The notes under the pieces were generated by a model that worked only from the letters and a program-made list of their open reading frames with translations, searched no databases and had not been told where the DNA came from. DNA of 64,000 nt from Microcoleus sp. FACHB-68 (lineage in GTDB: Bacteria; Cyanobacteriota; Cyanobacteriia; Cyanobacteriales; Oscillatoriaceae): the NCBI RefSeq assembly GCF_014695715.1, contig NZ_JACJOT010000017.1, forward strand, positions 124,001 through 188,000. The letters are read 5' to 3'. This document shows, piece by piece, positions 1 through 7,886 of this stretch (positions are counted from its first letter, which is position 1; the number at the start of each line of letters is the position of its first letter). The position numbers were made by a program, and so were the translations under genes.

Positions 1-24
1 GCCCCATCCCCTGTGTTCCATTCG

Positions 25-50
25 CAACTGACAACTGACAACTGACAACT
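25..50. repeat. CAACTGA heptamer tandem repeat (STRR)
   Basis: Three full copies plus a partial copy of the heptamer CAACTGA. The tract ends 5 nt before the atpC start codon, so it occupies the place where a ribosome binding site would be. No Shine-Dalgarno sequence is visible there. Confidence 0.85.
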
Positions 51-55
51 AACCT

Positions 56-469
56 ATGACATTAACAGTTCGCGTAATTGCGCCCGGTACAACGGTTTGG
101 GATGCCACCGCTCAAGAAGTCATTCTGCCAAGCACCACCGGCCAACTCGGTATTTTATCGGGACACGCTCCCCTATTGACGGCTCTCGATACCGGCGTGA
201 TGCGAGTCCGTCCCGATAAAGAGTGGGTGGCAATTGCCTTGATGGGTGGCTTTGCAGAAGTTGAAAACGACGAAGTCACCATTCTGGTTAATGGCGCACA
301 GCGGGGCGAATCTATCGATCTTGAAGAAGCGCGTACAGCTTATAACCAAGCCCAAACCCGCGCCAATCAATCCCAGAGTGGCAACCGGCAAGAGCAAATT
401 CAAGCCACGCAAGCACTCAAACGCGCTCGCGCCCGCTTTCAGGCTGCCGGCGGCATGGTGCAAGCCTAA
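56..469 (+). CDS. atpC: F1Fo ATP synthase epsilon subunit
   Basis: 137 residues, the usual length of the epsilon subunit. It forms part of the F1 central stalk and acts as a regulatory subunit at the thylakoid membrane. The N-terminal beta-sandwich carries the family signature G[10 protein letters not shown] at residues 29-39. Residues from about 88 to the end are the helical hairpin, rich in Ala, Arg and Gln. In cyanobacteria atpC follows atpB, which should lie just left of the window. There is no evident Shine-Dalgarno sequence because a heptamer repeat fills the upstream region; translation may depend on coupling to atpB or on a leader without one. Confidence 0.97.
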   Translation: MTLTVRVIAPGTTVWDATAQEVILPSTTGQLGILSGHAPLLTALDTGVMRVRPDKEWVAIALMGGFAEVENDEVTILVNGAQRGESIDLEEARTAYNQAQTRANQSQSGNRQEQIQATQALKRARARFQAAGGMVQA

Positions 470-548
470 CGAAACTAAAAACAGAGGATAGAGGCATAAT
501 CACCCCTCTTCTCTCTGTTATTAGGCTCTTAGCCCTAGTCCCTATTTC

Positions 549-848
549 CTAAACTCCCGCTTCTGATAGCAAAGGCTCCATCGTTTCCCAAGATAGCCCC
601 TGCTGGATGTATTGGGGGTTATTTGGGTTGTAGGGACTTGCTAGCCGGTCAATCGTGAGAATTGTTGCTTGATCTGGCAACACCGGCACCTCTGGATCAA
701 AAGCTGTAGGGCGCATCAGTGAACTAGAAAAGCCCTTAAAAATCGCAATTTGATCCGCTTCCCCCTCTATTTCAGCCGTCACGATCAGAACTTCCTGCGG
801 TCGCTTGGCTGTATATTTTTCCAAACGCTGCTCAATAGAATTGTTCAT
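549..848 (-). CDS. Conserved cyanobacterial protein (DUF7734-like)
   Basis: About 99 residues. The sequence fits a small family conserved in cyanobacteria and plastid lineages, recognisable by the central FKGFSSSLMRPTAFDP and the C-terminal YIQQGLSWE. It is soluble, with no signal peptide or membrane segment. The function is unknown to me. An ATG at 848 or a GTG at 854 could be the start; I use the ATG. It lies on the opposite strand to atpC and runs codirectionally with the DUF3177 gene, about 70 bp away. Confidence 0.75.
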   Translation of the reverse strand: MNNSIEQRLEKYTAKRPQEVLIVTAEIEGEADQIAIFKGFSSSLMRPTAFDPEVPVLPDQATILTIDRLASPYNPNNPQYIQQGLSWETMEPLLSEAGV

Positions 849-917
849 TTCCACTGTTAATTGCTAACTGTTCAATAACTATTGGCAATTATCAAGCAAC
901 CAAGGACAAGGGATAAA

Positions 918-1514
918 TCAGTGACCCGTCGCAGATCGCCCCTGCAATTTTAGCTTGACCAGCACAAAGTAGCTCAGAGACACCACGTAAATCAACAAAC
1001 CCACAACACCCAGAAAGCCTAAAAACTGGACTGTCGTATTCGCGTGGAAATACTGTTTAAACAGCAACGGTGGATCGATCCAAACTTGACAAAACCGGCT
1101 ACTCAGTGCAGTTTTGTCTACCGCACAACGTAGGAAAGGAATTTGGAATAGCGCACCCAAAGCACTATAAACCGTAATCGCCCATCGCCAAGATGTAAAA
1201 GCCAACTTCAAAGGTGACGGGGATTGATCGTCAATTTCTTCATTAATATCCACCCAAAACCACAAAGATATGGGGATCAAGACGCGAGCAATCACCGTGG
1301 CGACAAAGCTAAGAGGGATCGACGCAATCATTAAGTAAAGCGTAATCGCTAGCAAGCTAGCCACCCGCCAGTAAATAATTAGCAACCGCACAATCGCCTC
1401 AGATTTTTGGACAAATGCCCAAAGTAGCAAAATCAAGGGAATAGCAATTGTAAATACAACCGCCAGCCGGTAATCTATCCAAACTAACGATTTAAACCAA
1501 GGTTCAGCAGGCAT
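918..1514 (-). CDS. DUF3177 family membrane protein
   Basis: 198 residues with four to five hydrophobic segments (about residues 15-35, 45-75, 110-130 and 160-185), so an integral membrane protein. The sequence resembles DUF3177, a cyanobacteria-specific family of unknown function. The N-terminus WFKSLVWIDYRLAV and the internal DINEEID stretch are the parts I recognise. The start is the ATG at 1514. No domain gives a biochemical role. Confidence 0.7.
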   Translation of the reverse strand: MPAEPWFKSLVWIDYRLAVVFTIAIPLILLLWAFVQKSEAIVRLLIIYWRVASLLAITLYLMIASIPLSFVATVIARVLIPISLWFWVDINEEIDDQSPSPLKLAFTSWRWAITVYSALGALFQIPFLRCAVDKTALSSRFCQVWIDPPLLFKQYFHANTTVQFLGFLGVVGLLIYVVSLSYFVLVKLKLQGRSATGH

Positions 1515-1687
1515 AGTTATTCAAAAAACAATCACAGAGGAATCTCTTGCCGATTCCCAGGCTAGCATTTTATTTTCACAATATCTCCTAGCACAAAAAA
1601 CAAGCAACTGGAATCTTTTATGCAGTATTCCAGTTGCTTGCCAGTTATCGGCTTTTCCGGAGTATTCGCCTAAAGCATTAACCGGCT

Positions 1688-1909
1688 TTATTCGTCATAG
1701 ATCCGGCATTCAGCCGCATCCGGGTTGTCATCGCAGTATTTCTCAAGGGAATTCTTTGGCTTACTTTGACGTTGATGGGAGGCTTCAGCTTGCAGTTCTT
1801 CAACGGCATCCCATGCAGCCGCACACTCACCGGAGGTTGCGCCATTAGTATCACAGGCGGCGCGAGCCTGTTCGCGCTCTTGTTCAATTTGTTTCTCGAT
1901 GTTGCTCAT
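1688..1909 (-). CDS. cp12: CP12, Calvin cycle redox regulator
   Basis: 73 residues, the normal size for CP12. Two cysteine pairs are present, C19/C29 near the N-terminus and C59/C68 near the C-terminus. The conserved AAWDAVEEL motif follows the first pair, and the protein ends in CRIYDE. In CP12 the oxidised disulphide form bridges GAPDH and phosphoribulokinase and shuts down both in the dark; reduction by thioredoxin in light releases them. Both redox switches are intact. It stands alone on the minus strand with its own upstream region of nearly 700 bp. Confidence 0.95.
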   Translation of the reverse strand: MSNIEKQIEQEREQARAACDTNGATSGECAAAWDAVEELQAEASHQRQSKPKNSLEKYCDDNPDAAECRIYDE

Positions 1910-2624
1910 AGATTTTGTGGTTTCAACAACGTTCTGTTAGTACCGGCAGAATTTCAAGATTTACTGCTCTTGAAATATCACTCAGGTGTTGCTCCAGCAG
2001 ACGTTGAAACGCTGAAATGCTAGCAAGCTAGAAAGCTGATTTTACAATCGTTCTAACCTACGCTGGCCGCTCGCCTTGCGGCTACAACTTTCAAACGTTC
2101 AAACGCTCTTCTAGATAGGCGCTCACTCATTATTGACACATGAATACAGCAGCCAGACTGTATCGTTCTGTATTTTTTAAGGTTTTGCCGTCAACCGAGC
2201 CTCGAAGTAAGTTTACACCTGAGTGCTGTCTCTATTAAATATGTTAACTCATGTTAAGAACGGATTTTCCCACTTCTTTACCCAGGCACGCTTGTCTGGC
2301 ACTCTATCTTCCTGAGCCGCTGTAGCCTACCATAGTCTGTGAGTCGCAAATACTTGCAGGCTAAACTAAAGCAGAGGTATAGCAGCCATCCTTCTCACAC
2401 TGGCGCTCCTCTTCGGTGTGGTTCAACCCATTTAATCCTTGGAAGCCCCCGAATTCAACCTTACCATTTTGCGTTAGATTTACAAAGGATGAAAAGTGAA
2501 TGCAAATCCTACAGCTATTAACTAGCCTAGGTAACAGACCATTGAACTCCAGTCCCAACTCTAAATTCTAAACTTTAAAATGGTATAACCCTACGCTGTG
2601 AGAATTTCTCCGAGGGTAGAACCG
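1910..2624. other. Intergenic region between CP12 and the FIST gene
   Basis: About 700 bp without a supported gene. It must contain the divergent promoters of CP12 and the FIST gene. A small GC-rich hairpin (GCCGC-N7-GCGGC) lies near 2068-2084, and an AT-rich tract of the STRR kind (AACTCTAAATTCTAAAC) precedes the FIST gene. The short open frames here overlap each other and look non-coding. Confidence 0.5.
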
Positions 2625-3863
2625 ATGGCAGACCAGATGAAGTGGACAAACGCCTTATCAACCCGTTCTTCGTTGGAAGCGGCAGTCAAAGAAGTTGTAG
2701 AACAAGCGCAACAGTCGTTGGACGCACCGGCAGATTTAGGGCTGGTATTTATTTCATCGGCCTTTGCCAGTGAGTATTCCCGGCTAATGCCCTTATTGCA
2801 AGAGTATTTATCAGTGCCGGCCTTAATTGGCTGTGGTGGCGGCGGCATCATCGGCATGAACCGGCAAAACACGACCCAAGAAATCGAAGGAGAACCCGCC
2901 CTGAGTCTGACTCTAGCGCATTTACCTGGAGTGACCGTCAGGGCCTTTCATATCGCTAGCGAAGACTTGCCCGACTTAGATAGCGCCCCAAACACCTGGG
3001 TCAATCTTATCGGCGTTGAGCCGGCAGATCAGCCTCAATTCATCCTCCTGTCAGATCCCTTCACATCTGGCATTAACGACCTGATCGAAGGACTCGATTA
3101 TGCCTACCCCGGTGCCTCCAAAATTGGGGGTTTGGCTAGCGGCAGTGGCATGGGTGCCGGCATCGGATTGTTCTCTGACTACCAGCTGCACCGAGATGGC
3201 ACCGTTGGCCTCGCCCTCAGCGGCAATATCATCATGGAAACCATCGTGGCCCAAGGATGCCGGCCCATTGGCCAAACTTACCGCGTCAGTGCCGGTGAAC
3301 GGAATGTTGTGCTAGGACTTGAAGAGCAAGCCATTGGGTGCGGCAAATCTCGAACCCCCTTAGAAGTGCTGCGAGAATTGATTCAAAGCCTTAGCGAAGA
3401 AGACCGACAACTCGCTCAAAACTCCCTATTTGTTGGCGTAGCGCGGGATGAATTCAAACAAGAACTGGATCGCGGCGACTTCTTAATCCGGACTTTGCTA
3501 GGAGTTGAACCCAAAGCCGGTGCCATCGCCATTGGCGATCGCGTCAGACCCGGACAGCGCATTCAATTCCACCTGCGCGACGCCCGTACCTCAGCCGAAG
3601 ACCTGGAAATGCTCCTAGAACGCTATCAGAGACAGGCTTCCTCAACAGGTCTTCCTGCCGGCGTCGGCGCTTTAATGTTCTCCTGTGTAGGGCGTGGAGA
3701 AGGGCTTTACGGCAAAGCCAATTTTGACTCCCAACTGTTTAGCCAGTATCTCAACAACATCCCACTCAGCGGCTTTTTCTGCAACGGTGAAATAGGACCC
3801 GTCTGCGGCAGCACCTTCTTGCACGGCTATACCTCAGTCTTTGGGATTTGCCGGCAAGCGTGA
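2625..3863 (+). CDS. FIST-domain sensory protein
   Basis: 412 residues. FIST N (about 40-230) and FIST C (about 235-395) domains are recognisable from VGLALSGNI, the CGKSRTPLEVL segment and the C-terminal GFFCNGEIGPVCG motif near the end. FIST domains are predicted small-ligand (amino acid type) sensors found with signalling proteins. The ATG at 2625 is preferred over the in-frame GTG at 2598 because a GAGG lies upstream of it and conserved sequence begins there. The next gene, on the same strand about 110 bp away, is CheC-like, so the pair probably works in one signalling pathway. No receiver, kinase or transmitter domain is fused. Confidence 0.85.
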   Translation: MADQMKWTNALSTRSSLEAAVKEVVEQAQQSLDAPADLGLVFISSAFASEYSRLMPLLQEYLSVPALIGCGGGGIIGMNRQNTTQEIEGEPALSLTLAHLPGVTVRAFHIASEDLPDLDSAPNTWVNLIGVEPADQPQFILLSDPFTSGINDLIEGLDYAYPGASKIGGLASGSGMGAGIGLFSDYQLHRDGTVGLALSGNIIMETIVAQGCRPIGQTYRVSAGERNVVLGLEEQAIGCGKSRTPLEVLRELIQSLSEEDRQLAQNSLFVGVARDEFKQELDRGDFLIRTLLGVEPKAGAIAIGDRVRPGQRIQFHLRDARTSAEDLEMLLERYQRQASSTGLPAGVGALMFSCVGRGEGLYGKANFDSQLFSQYLNNIPLSGFFCNGEIGPVCGSTFLHGYTSVFGICRQA

Positions 3864-3974
3864 GAAAGGATAAAAAGTAAATAGTCAACCATCTAAGGAG
3901 GAATTTCCCATTTCCCTTTCCCTGTCCAAGCGCTCCAATTCCCTCCCCTAACTACACACAACTGACCCCCGACA

Positions 3975-4580
3975 ATGACCATTAAACCAACATCTGAGCA
4001 GATAAATACTTTGCAAAAGCTGTTCAACACCGGCGTTGAGCGAGCCAATACAATGTTGAATTATCTGACAGAATGGCCGCTTCACTTGCAGATGTCTGCG
4101 ATTGAAATATTGTCGTCTCAGCAGTTGCAAGCAAAACTAGAGCAGCGAGTTAACACGGAATACGTCGCCGCAATGGAACTTGCCGTCAGAGGAGAATTTG
4201 AGGCAGTCGCTCAGCTAATTTTTCCCGCAGATAGTGCCGCCACCCTTGTAGAAGTGCTCGCCGATCCCGACCGACGAAACCTTGACCAAGACGCCCTCAA
4301 AATGAAAACCCTCAGCGAAGTCGGGAATATCTTCTTCAATGGGGTAATGGGTTCTCTGAGTAATGTGATTAATGGCGGCATTACTTATATGGCTCCCACC
4401 TACAAAGAAAATACAGTCAAACACTTGTTGGCATCAAGCGATTCAAATGTCAACGCAACTGCAATATTAGGAAGAATTCAATTTAAAATTGAACAAATTC
4501 AAGTGAAAGGAGATATTATTTTATTTTTTAAAATTTATCCGTTTGAGAATTTACTAGAAGACATCACTCATGTTAAATAG
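3975..4580 (+). CDS. CheC/CheX-like protein
   Basis: 201 residues. It carries the CheC-type active-site pattern E-x2-N-x22-P: E115, N118 and P141 in LSEVGN...APT. A weaker first half-site E22-x2-N25 is present in the N-terminal helix. CheC and CheX dephosphorylate CheY-P. The position normally Asp/Ser four residues before the Glu is Lys here, so activity is uncertain. It follows a FIST sensor gene on the same strand, which supports a signalling role. No hydrophobic segment is seen. The family assignment is from motif and context only. Confidence 0.6.
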   Translation: MTIKPTSEQINTLQKLFNTGVERANTMLNYLTEWPLHLQMSAIEILSSQQLQAKLEQRVNTEYVAAMELAVRGEFEAVAQLIFPADSAATLVEVLADPDRRNLDQDALKMKTLSEVGNIFFNGVMGSLSNVINGGITYMAPTYKENTVKHLLASSDSNVNATAILGRIQFKIEQIQVKGDIILFFKIYPFENLLEDITHVK

Positions 4581-4730
4581 CATCCAGCTTCCTGCGAGAA
4601 AATTAGTAAGGTTAAAGTTAGAGTTTTTAAAGAATTTTGCAAACAATCTGTTTTGATAAATTTGTTGCAGCAATCGATACTTTTTGCCGGCACTTAAATT
4701 TCCTCGCTCTACCTAAAAAAATGCGAATAA

Positions 4731-4790
4731 GGGCGAATTGAGCTAGTAAAATTTTCCATTAGACAAATAACCTTAGCTCAAAACTCGCCC
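4731..4790 (-). terminator. Probable terminator of the metallophosphoesterase gene
   Basis: Imperfect inverted repeat: GGGCGAATTGAGCTA at 4731 pairs with TAGCTCAAAACTCGCCC ending at 4790. Read on the minus strand it is followed, after about 10 nt, by a run of seven T. It lies about 34 bp beyond the stop codon at 4824. Confidence 0.5.
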
Positions 4791-4823
4791 GTGCCATCAA
4801 AAAAATCTTCGCTGCGTGGAGAT

Positions 4824-5912
4824 TTAAAGCATAAGAGTTGCGTGGTTGTCGATGCTGTCAGTCGCACTAAACGCTTCAAAATATCGGCGCACGGGTGAGG
4901 GAAAATCAGAGAAATCAAAAATTGCATCGCCCATCGCGATATCTGCCCAAAAATAGCGCAGACTGGCAACCAGCGGTTCTGCCTGTGCCGGCGGTAAATT
5001 TAAAGGCGCTTCTGTTAAAAGTCGCATCATAAAAGGATAACTGCGCTCACCCATCCACTCGCGTGATTGCTGTGGCAACGCCGGCATATCAGGCACAGCA
5101 TCCACCCGATGAGTTTCAATTTGCAACTGCTTTTTACCTTCCCCGTCCATTTTAAATTGCAAAACTCGATAGGGATGCGGATAGCTAACTAAAGAGCCGG
5201 TTGTGATATCGTAAATTCCGTGATTTTCCGCAACATCCTGAACGTGCAAATGGCCGGTAAATACCAACTGCGCCCCCGCCTGCCGCAGCAATTCTAACAG
5301 TGCCGGTGCATTTTCCAGCATATAGCGCCGGCCTAAAGAATGGCGCGATTGCCCTGGTAGATGCTCCACAACATTGTGATGCACCATCACCATCACCACT
5401 GGCTCATCAGCAGCACTTAAAACTTCCTTCAGCCACGCTATTTGCTCATCATCCAAGCGCCCAAAAGGCAGTTGTTTACCCTCCCCATCAAACTGGTTAG
5501 AATTCAAACTGATCAGCCGCACTCCCGGCAAAATTTCGCGGGTGTAATAAAGCTGCTGGGGGTTGTCATAACCTTGGCGCAGATAGTAACTTGGAAAATC
5601 TGCCAAACCAATGGATCGCTCATTTGGCAGCAGTTGCGGGACATCATGATTTCCCGGCACCACGTAAACTGGAAAAGGCAGTTGAGCAAGCCGATCAGAC
5701 AGCCAAGCATGATTCTCCGGTTCACCATGTTGTGTCAAGTCCCCCGGTAGCAACAGAAAATCAAGATCCAGCTTAGCTAGATGGTTGAAGACAATTTCCA
5801 ACGCCGGAATACTGACTTCTACCAGATGAAAGCGGCTAGGATGATCCCAGATCGTGTGAGGAAGCCCAATGTGGGGATCGCTCACGACCGCAAAGCGAAA
5901 ATTTAGATTCAT
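4824..5912 (-). CDS. Calcineurin-like metallophosphoesterase
   Basis: 362 residues. All blocks of the dinuclear metallophosphoesterase fold are visible in order: SDPHIG (near residue 12), LPGDLTQHGE, VVPGNHDVP, VMVHHNVV and FTGHLHVQD. The layout is that of the CpdA/class III cyclic-nucleotide phosphodiesterase-like group, but the substrate cannot be read from sequence. The ATG at 5912 is preferred over the TTG two codons upstream. It is monocistronic and divergent from the coiled-coil gene at 6213. Confidence 0.9.
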   Translation of the reverse strand: MNLNFRFAVVSDPHIGLPHTIWDHPSRFHLVEVSIPALEIVFNHLAKLDLDFLLLPGDLTQHGEPENHAWLSDRLAQLPFPVYVVPGNHDVPQLLPNERSIGLADFPSYYLRQGYDNPQQLYYTREILPGVRLISLNSNQFDGEGKQLPFGRLDDEQIAWLKEVLSAADEPVVMVMVHHNVVEHLPGQSRHSLGRRYMLENAPALLELLRQAGAQLVFTGHLHVQDVAENHGIYDITTGSLVSYPHPYRVLQFKMDGEGKKQLQIETHRVDAVPDMPALPQQSREWMGERSYPFMMRLLTEAPLNLPPAQAEPLVASLRYFWADIAMGDAIFDFSDFPSPVRRYFEAFSATDSIDNHATLML

Positions 5913-6212
5913 AATCAAAAGTTAACAAAATGAGATGCTGTAAATTTCCCGCTCTCCAGCAAGGATAGGGCTAGGAACGTTAGGCTAGGGAAGATATTCC
6001 TGTAACAATTTTTACTGCTAACAGTGGAATTTGGTCTTTCCAATAGTCTTAACCGGCGCACTGCCGGCGGAAAATTCACACAAAGCTGATTTTATGTCTT
6101 GCTGAGTAAGAAGCTGTTGGCGCAAAAAAAGTAGTAGCGGGTTTAGCTGGAAAACAATTGACAAAATCACACAAGTCTGTACATAGAATTTTAAAATCTC
6201 CGGATCGGATCG
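5913..6212. other. Divergent intergenic region
   Basis: About 300 bp between two divergently transcribed genes. It presumably holds both promoters. I see no repeat, RNA or operator that I could name. Confidence 0.4.
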
Positions 6213-7691
6213 ATGAGTGAAACTGATATGTCTAACAACCAACATTTCCCAGAGGCAAACGACTCAGAGCGTTTACTCACATCCCAACAGACGGATGAAC
6301 CGGCTAACCTGTCAGAACAGGATGCAGAAGATTGGCTAACCGTTAATTTCCCGAACGCCATCAGCATCGATGAAATTGAGGGCAAAATAGTTGAGGAACC
6401 GGCCTCGCCCCCCGTGTCGGAACAGCCCCAGACAACAGCCATTGCACCTTGGTCAACTTCTGCACCGTTTTTATCAGAAAGTGATGCCGGCATAACGAAT
6501 CTTGGCGATTTAATCGCACTGGTTCAGCAACTTCGCCAGCGCAACTATGAACTAAGCCAGCGCGTGATTTCTGTCGAAAATGCACTTCATAACTGTCAGA
6601 ATGCAGTGCAGTTGCAGCAAACGCTCTCCCAATCCCAAGAAACTTTATTAACCCAAAGAACCCAAGATTTAGAAGCCGCTCAAGCCCACATCATCCAGCT
6701 TACTCACAAACTCGAAACCGCCTATCAAGAATCCCAGTGCCAGAAACAATTAATTTATAGCTTGTCAGAGCAGTTAGAAATCAGTCAGCAACGACTGGCT
6801 CAAATCGAGCGGGAATGCACCGTCACACAGCAGCGCTACAGCGAACAATCTCACCGGCTTCTGCAAACAGAAACCACCTGCCGGGATTTACGAGCACGTC
6901 TACACCGGCAGCAACGCCACACCTTGCAATTAAAAGCCGCCCTGGAAAAATGTTTAGAGATGCCTGAGTCCTCCAATGCAGCGAAAGAAGCTGCGCTTAG
7001 GGAACACAGGAATAGCGAAATCATTACAGCAGGGGAAGAGGAACTCAAGGAACTACAAGAGCAAGAAAGAACACTAGAAGCGCTTACTCAACAACTCAAC
7101 ATCCAACCTCCCACCGTTGATGCGCCGGTGCCTATTGCCAGCAAAGCAGATCCCATCAAACCTTGGGCGGCACCACCGGCAGAGATCAGTGAGCCGGCAG
7201 CCTCTCAACCTGTAGATTCCCCAAGCGCACCCGCAACCCCCGATCTGCCGGAGAATTATTATCTAACCACCCCAACCGAGCCGGCAGACTCTGGCGACTC
7301 AAGCCCAGCAGCCAATAACACCGAAATTCGTCTGTGGCAAGAGTTAGCCCAACTGATTGACTCAGCCGCCTCCCTGGCGAATCTCCACGCACCGGCTGCC
7401 TTTACCCCAGCAGAGCCGGCATTCGCACCTGCTGCCAATCAAAACAGTGAAGTTGGAGAACCTGCAAACACACAAGTAGAAAACCCAGCAGGGGAACGGG
7501 GCCAAAATTTAATCTTCAACCCCCCCAATCCAAAATCCGACGCTGTCGAACCCCAGCCGGCAGCCACCAGCAAGGCTTCAGACCCCGCACTCCCAAATTG
7601 GCCATCGCCAATCGTTTATCCCCAGCAGCCCCCCAAAAAGCGGCAATCACTCGCGGCAATTGACCTGCCAACCTTTCCCAGAATCCAGTAA
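6213..7691 (+). CDS. Coiled-coil protein with Pro/Ala-rich tail, unknown function
   Basis: 492 residues of low-complexity character. Residues 1-100 are acidic and disordered. About 100-285 is a long heptad-rich coiled coil, full of Gln, Leu and Glu. From about 290 to the end the protein is Pro/Ala/Glu-rich and probably disordered, closing with a short basic segment PPKKRQSLAAIDLPTF. There is no signal peptide or membrane helix. I recognise it only as a cyanobacteria-type hypothetical protein. A structural or scaffolding role is possible but is inference. Confidence 0.7.
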   Translation: MSETDMSNNQHFPEANDSERLLTSQQTDEPANLSEQDAEDWLTVNFPNAISIDEIEGKIVEEPASPPVSEQPQTTAIAPWSTSAPFLSESDAGITNLGDLIALVQQLRQRNYELSQRVISVENALHNCQNAVQLQQTLSQSQETLLTQRTQDLEAAQAHIIQLTHKLETAYQESQCQKQLIYSLSEQLEISQQRLAQIERECTVTQQRYSEQSHRLLQTETTCRDLRARLHRQQRHTLQLKAALEKCLEMPESSNAAKEAALREHRNSEIITAGEEELKELQEQERTLEALTQQLNIQPPTVDAPVPIASKADPIKPWAAPPAEISEPAASQPVDSPSAPATPDLPENYYLTTPTEPADSGDSSPAANNTEIRLWQELAQLIDSAASLANLHAPAAFTPAEPAFAPAANQNSEVGEPANTQVENPAGERGQNLIFNPPNPKSDAVEPQPAATSKASDPALPNWPSPIVYPQQPPKKRQSLAAIDLPTFPRIQ

Positions 7692-7886
7692 AAATTGGCG
7701 AGTGGAAGATGAGAGGGAGATGGGGTGAAGGATAAGACAGTCAGAAAATTTCACTGTTTTGTCTGTGACTTCAACACTGCCGATAGGCTATATACAAAAC
7801 CTATGCTTGTCAGGGAGAAGGGAAAGGAATAAAGGTGATGGTGCATTTCTCCCACTCTCCCACTCTCCCCCTCTGCGGTTTTGCCC

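Noticed and set aside
2339-2558. Two overlapping open frames on opposite strands in the CP12-FIST gap
   Set aside because: No ribosome binding site, odd composition and no recognisable motif on either strand.
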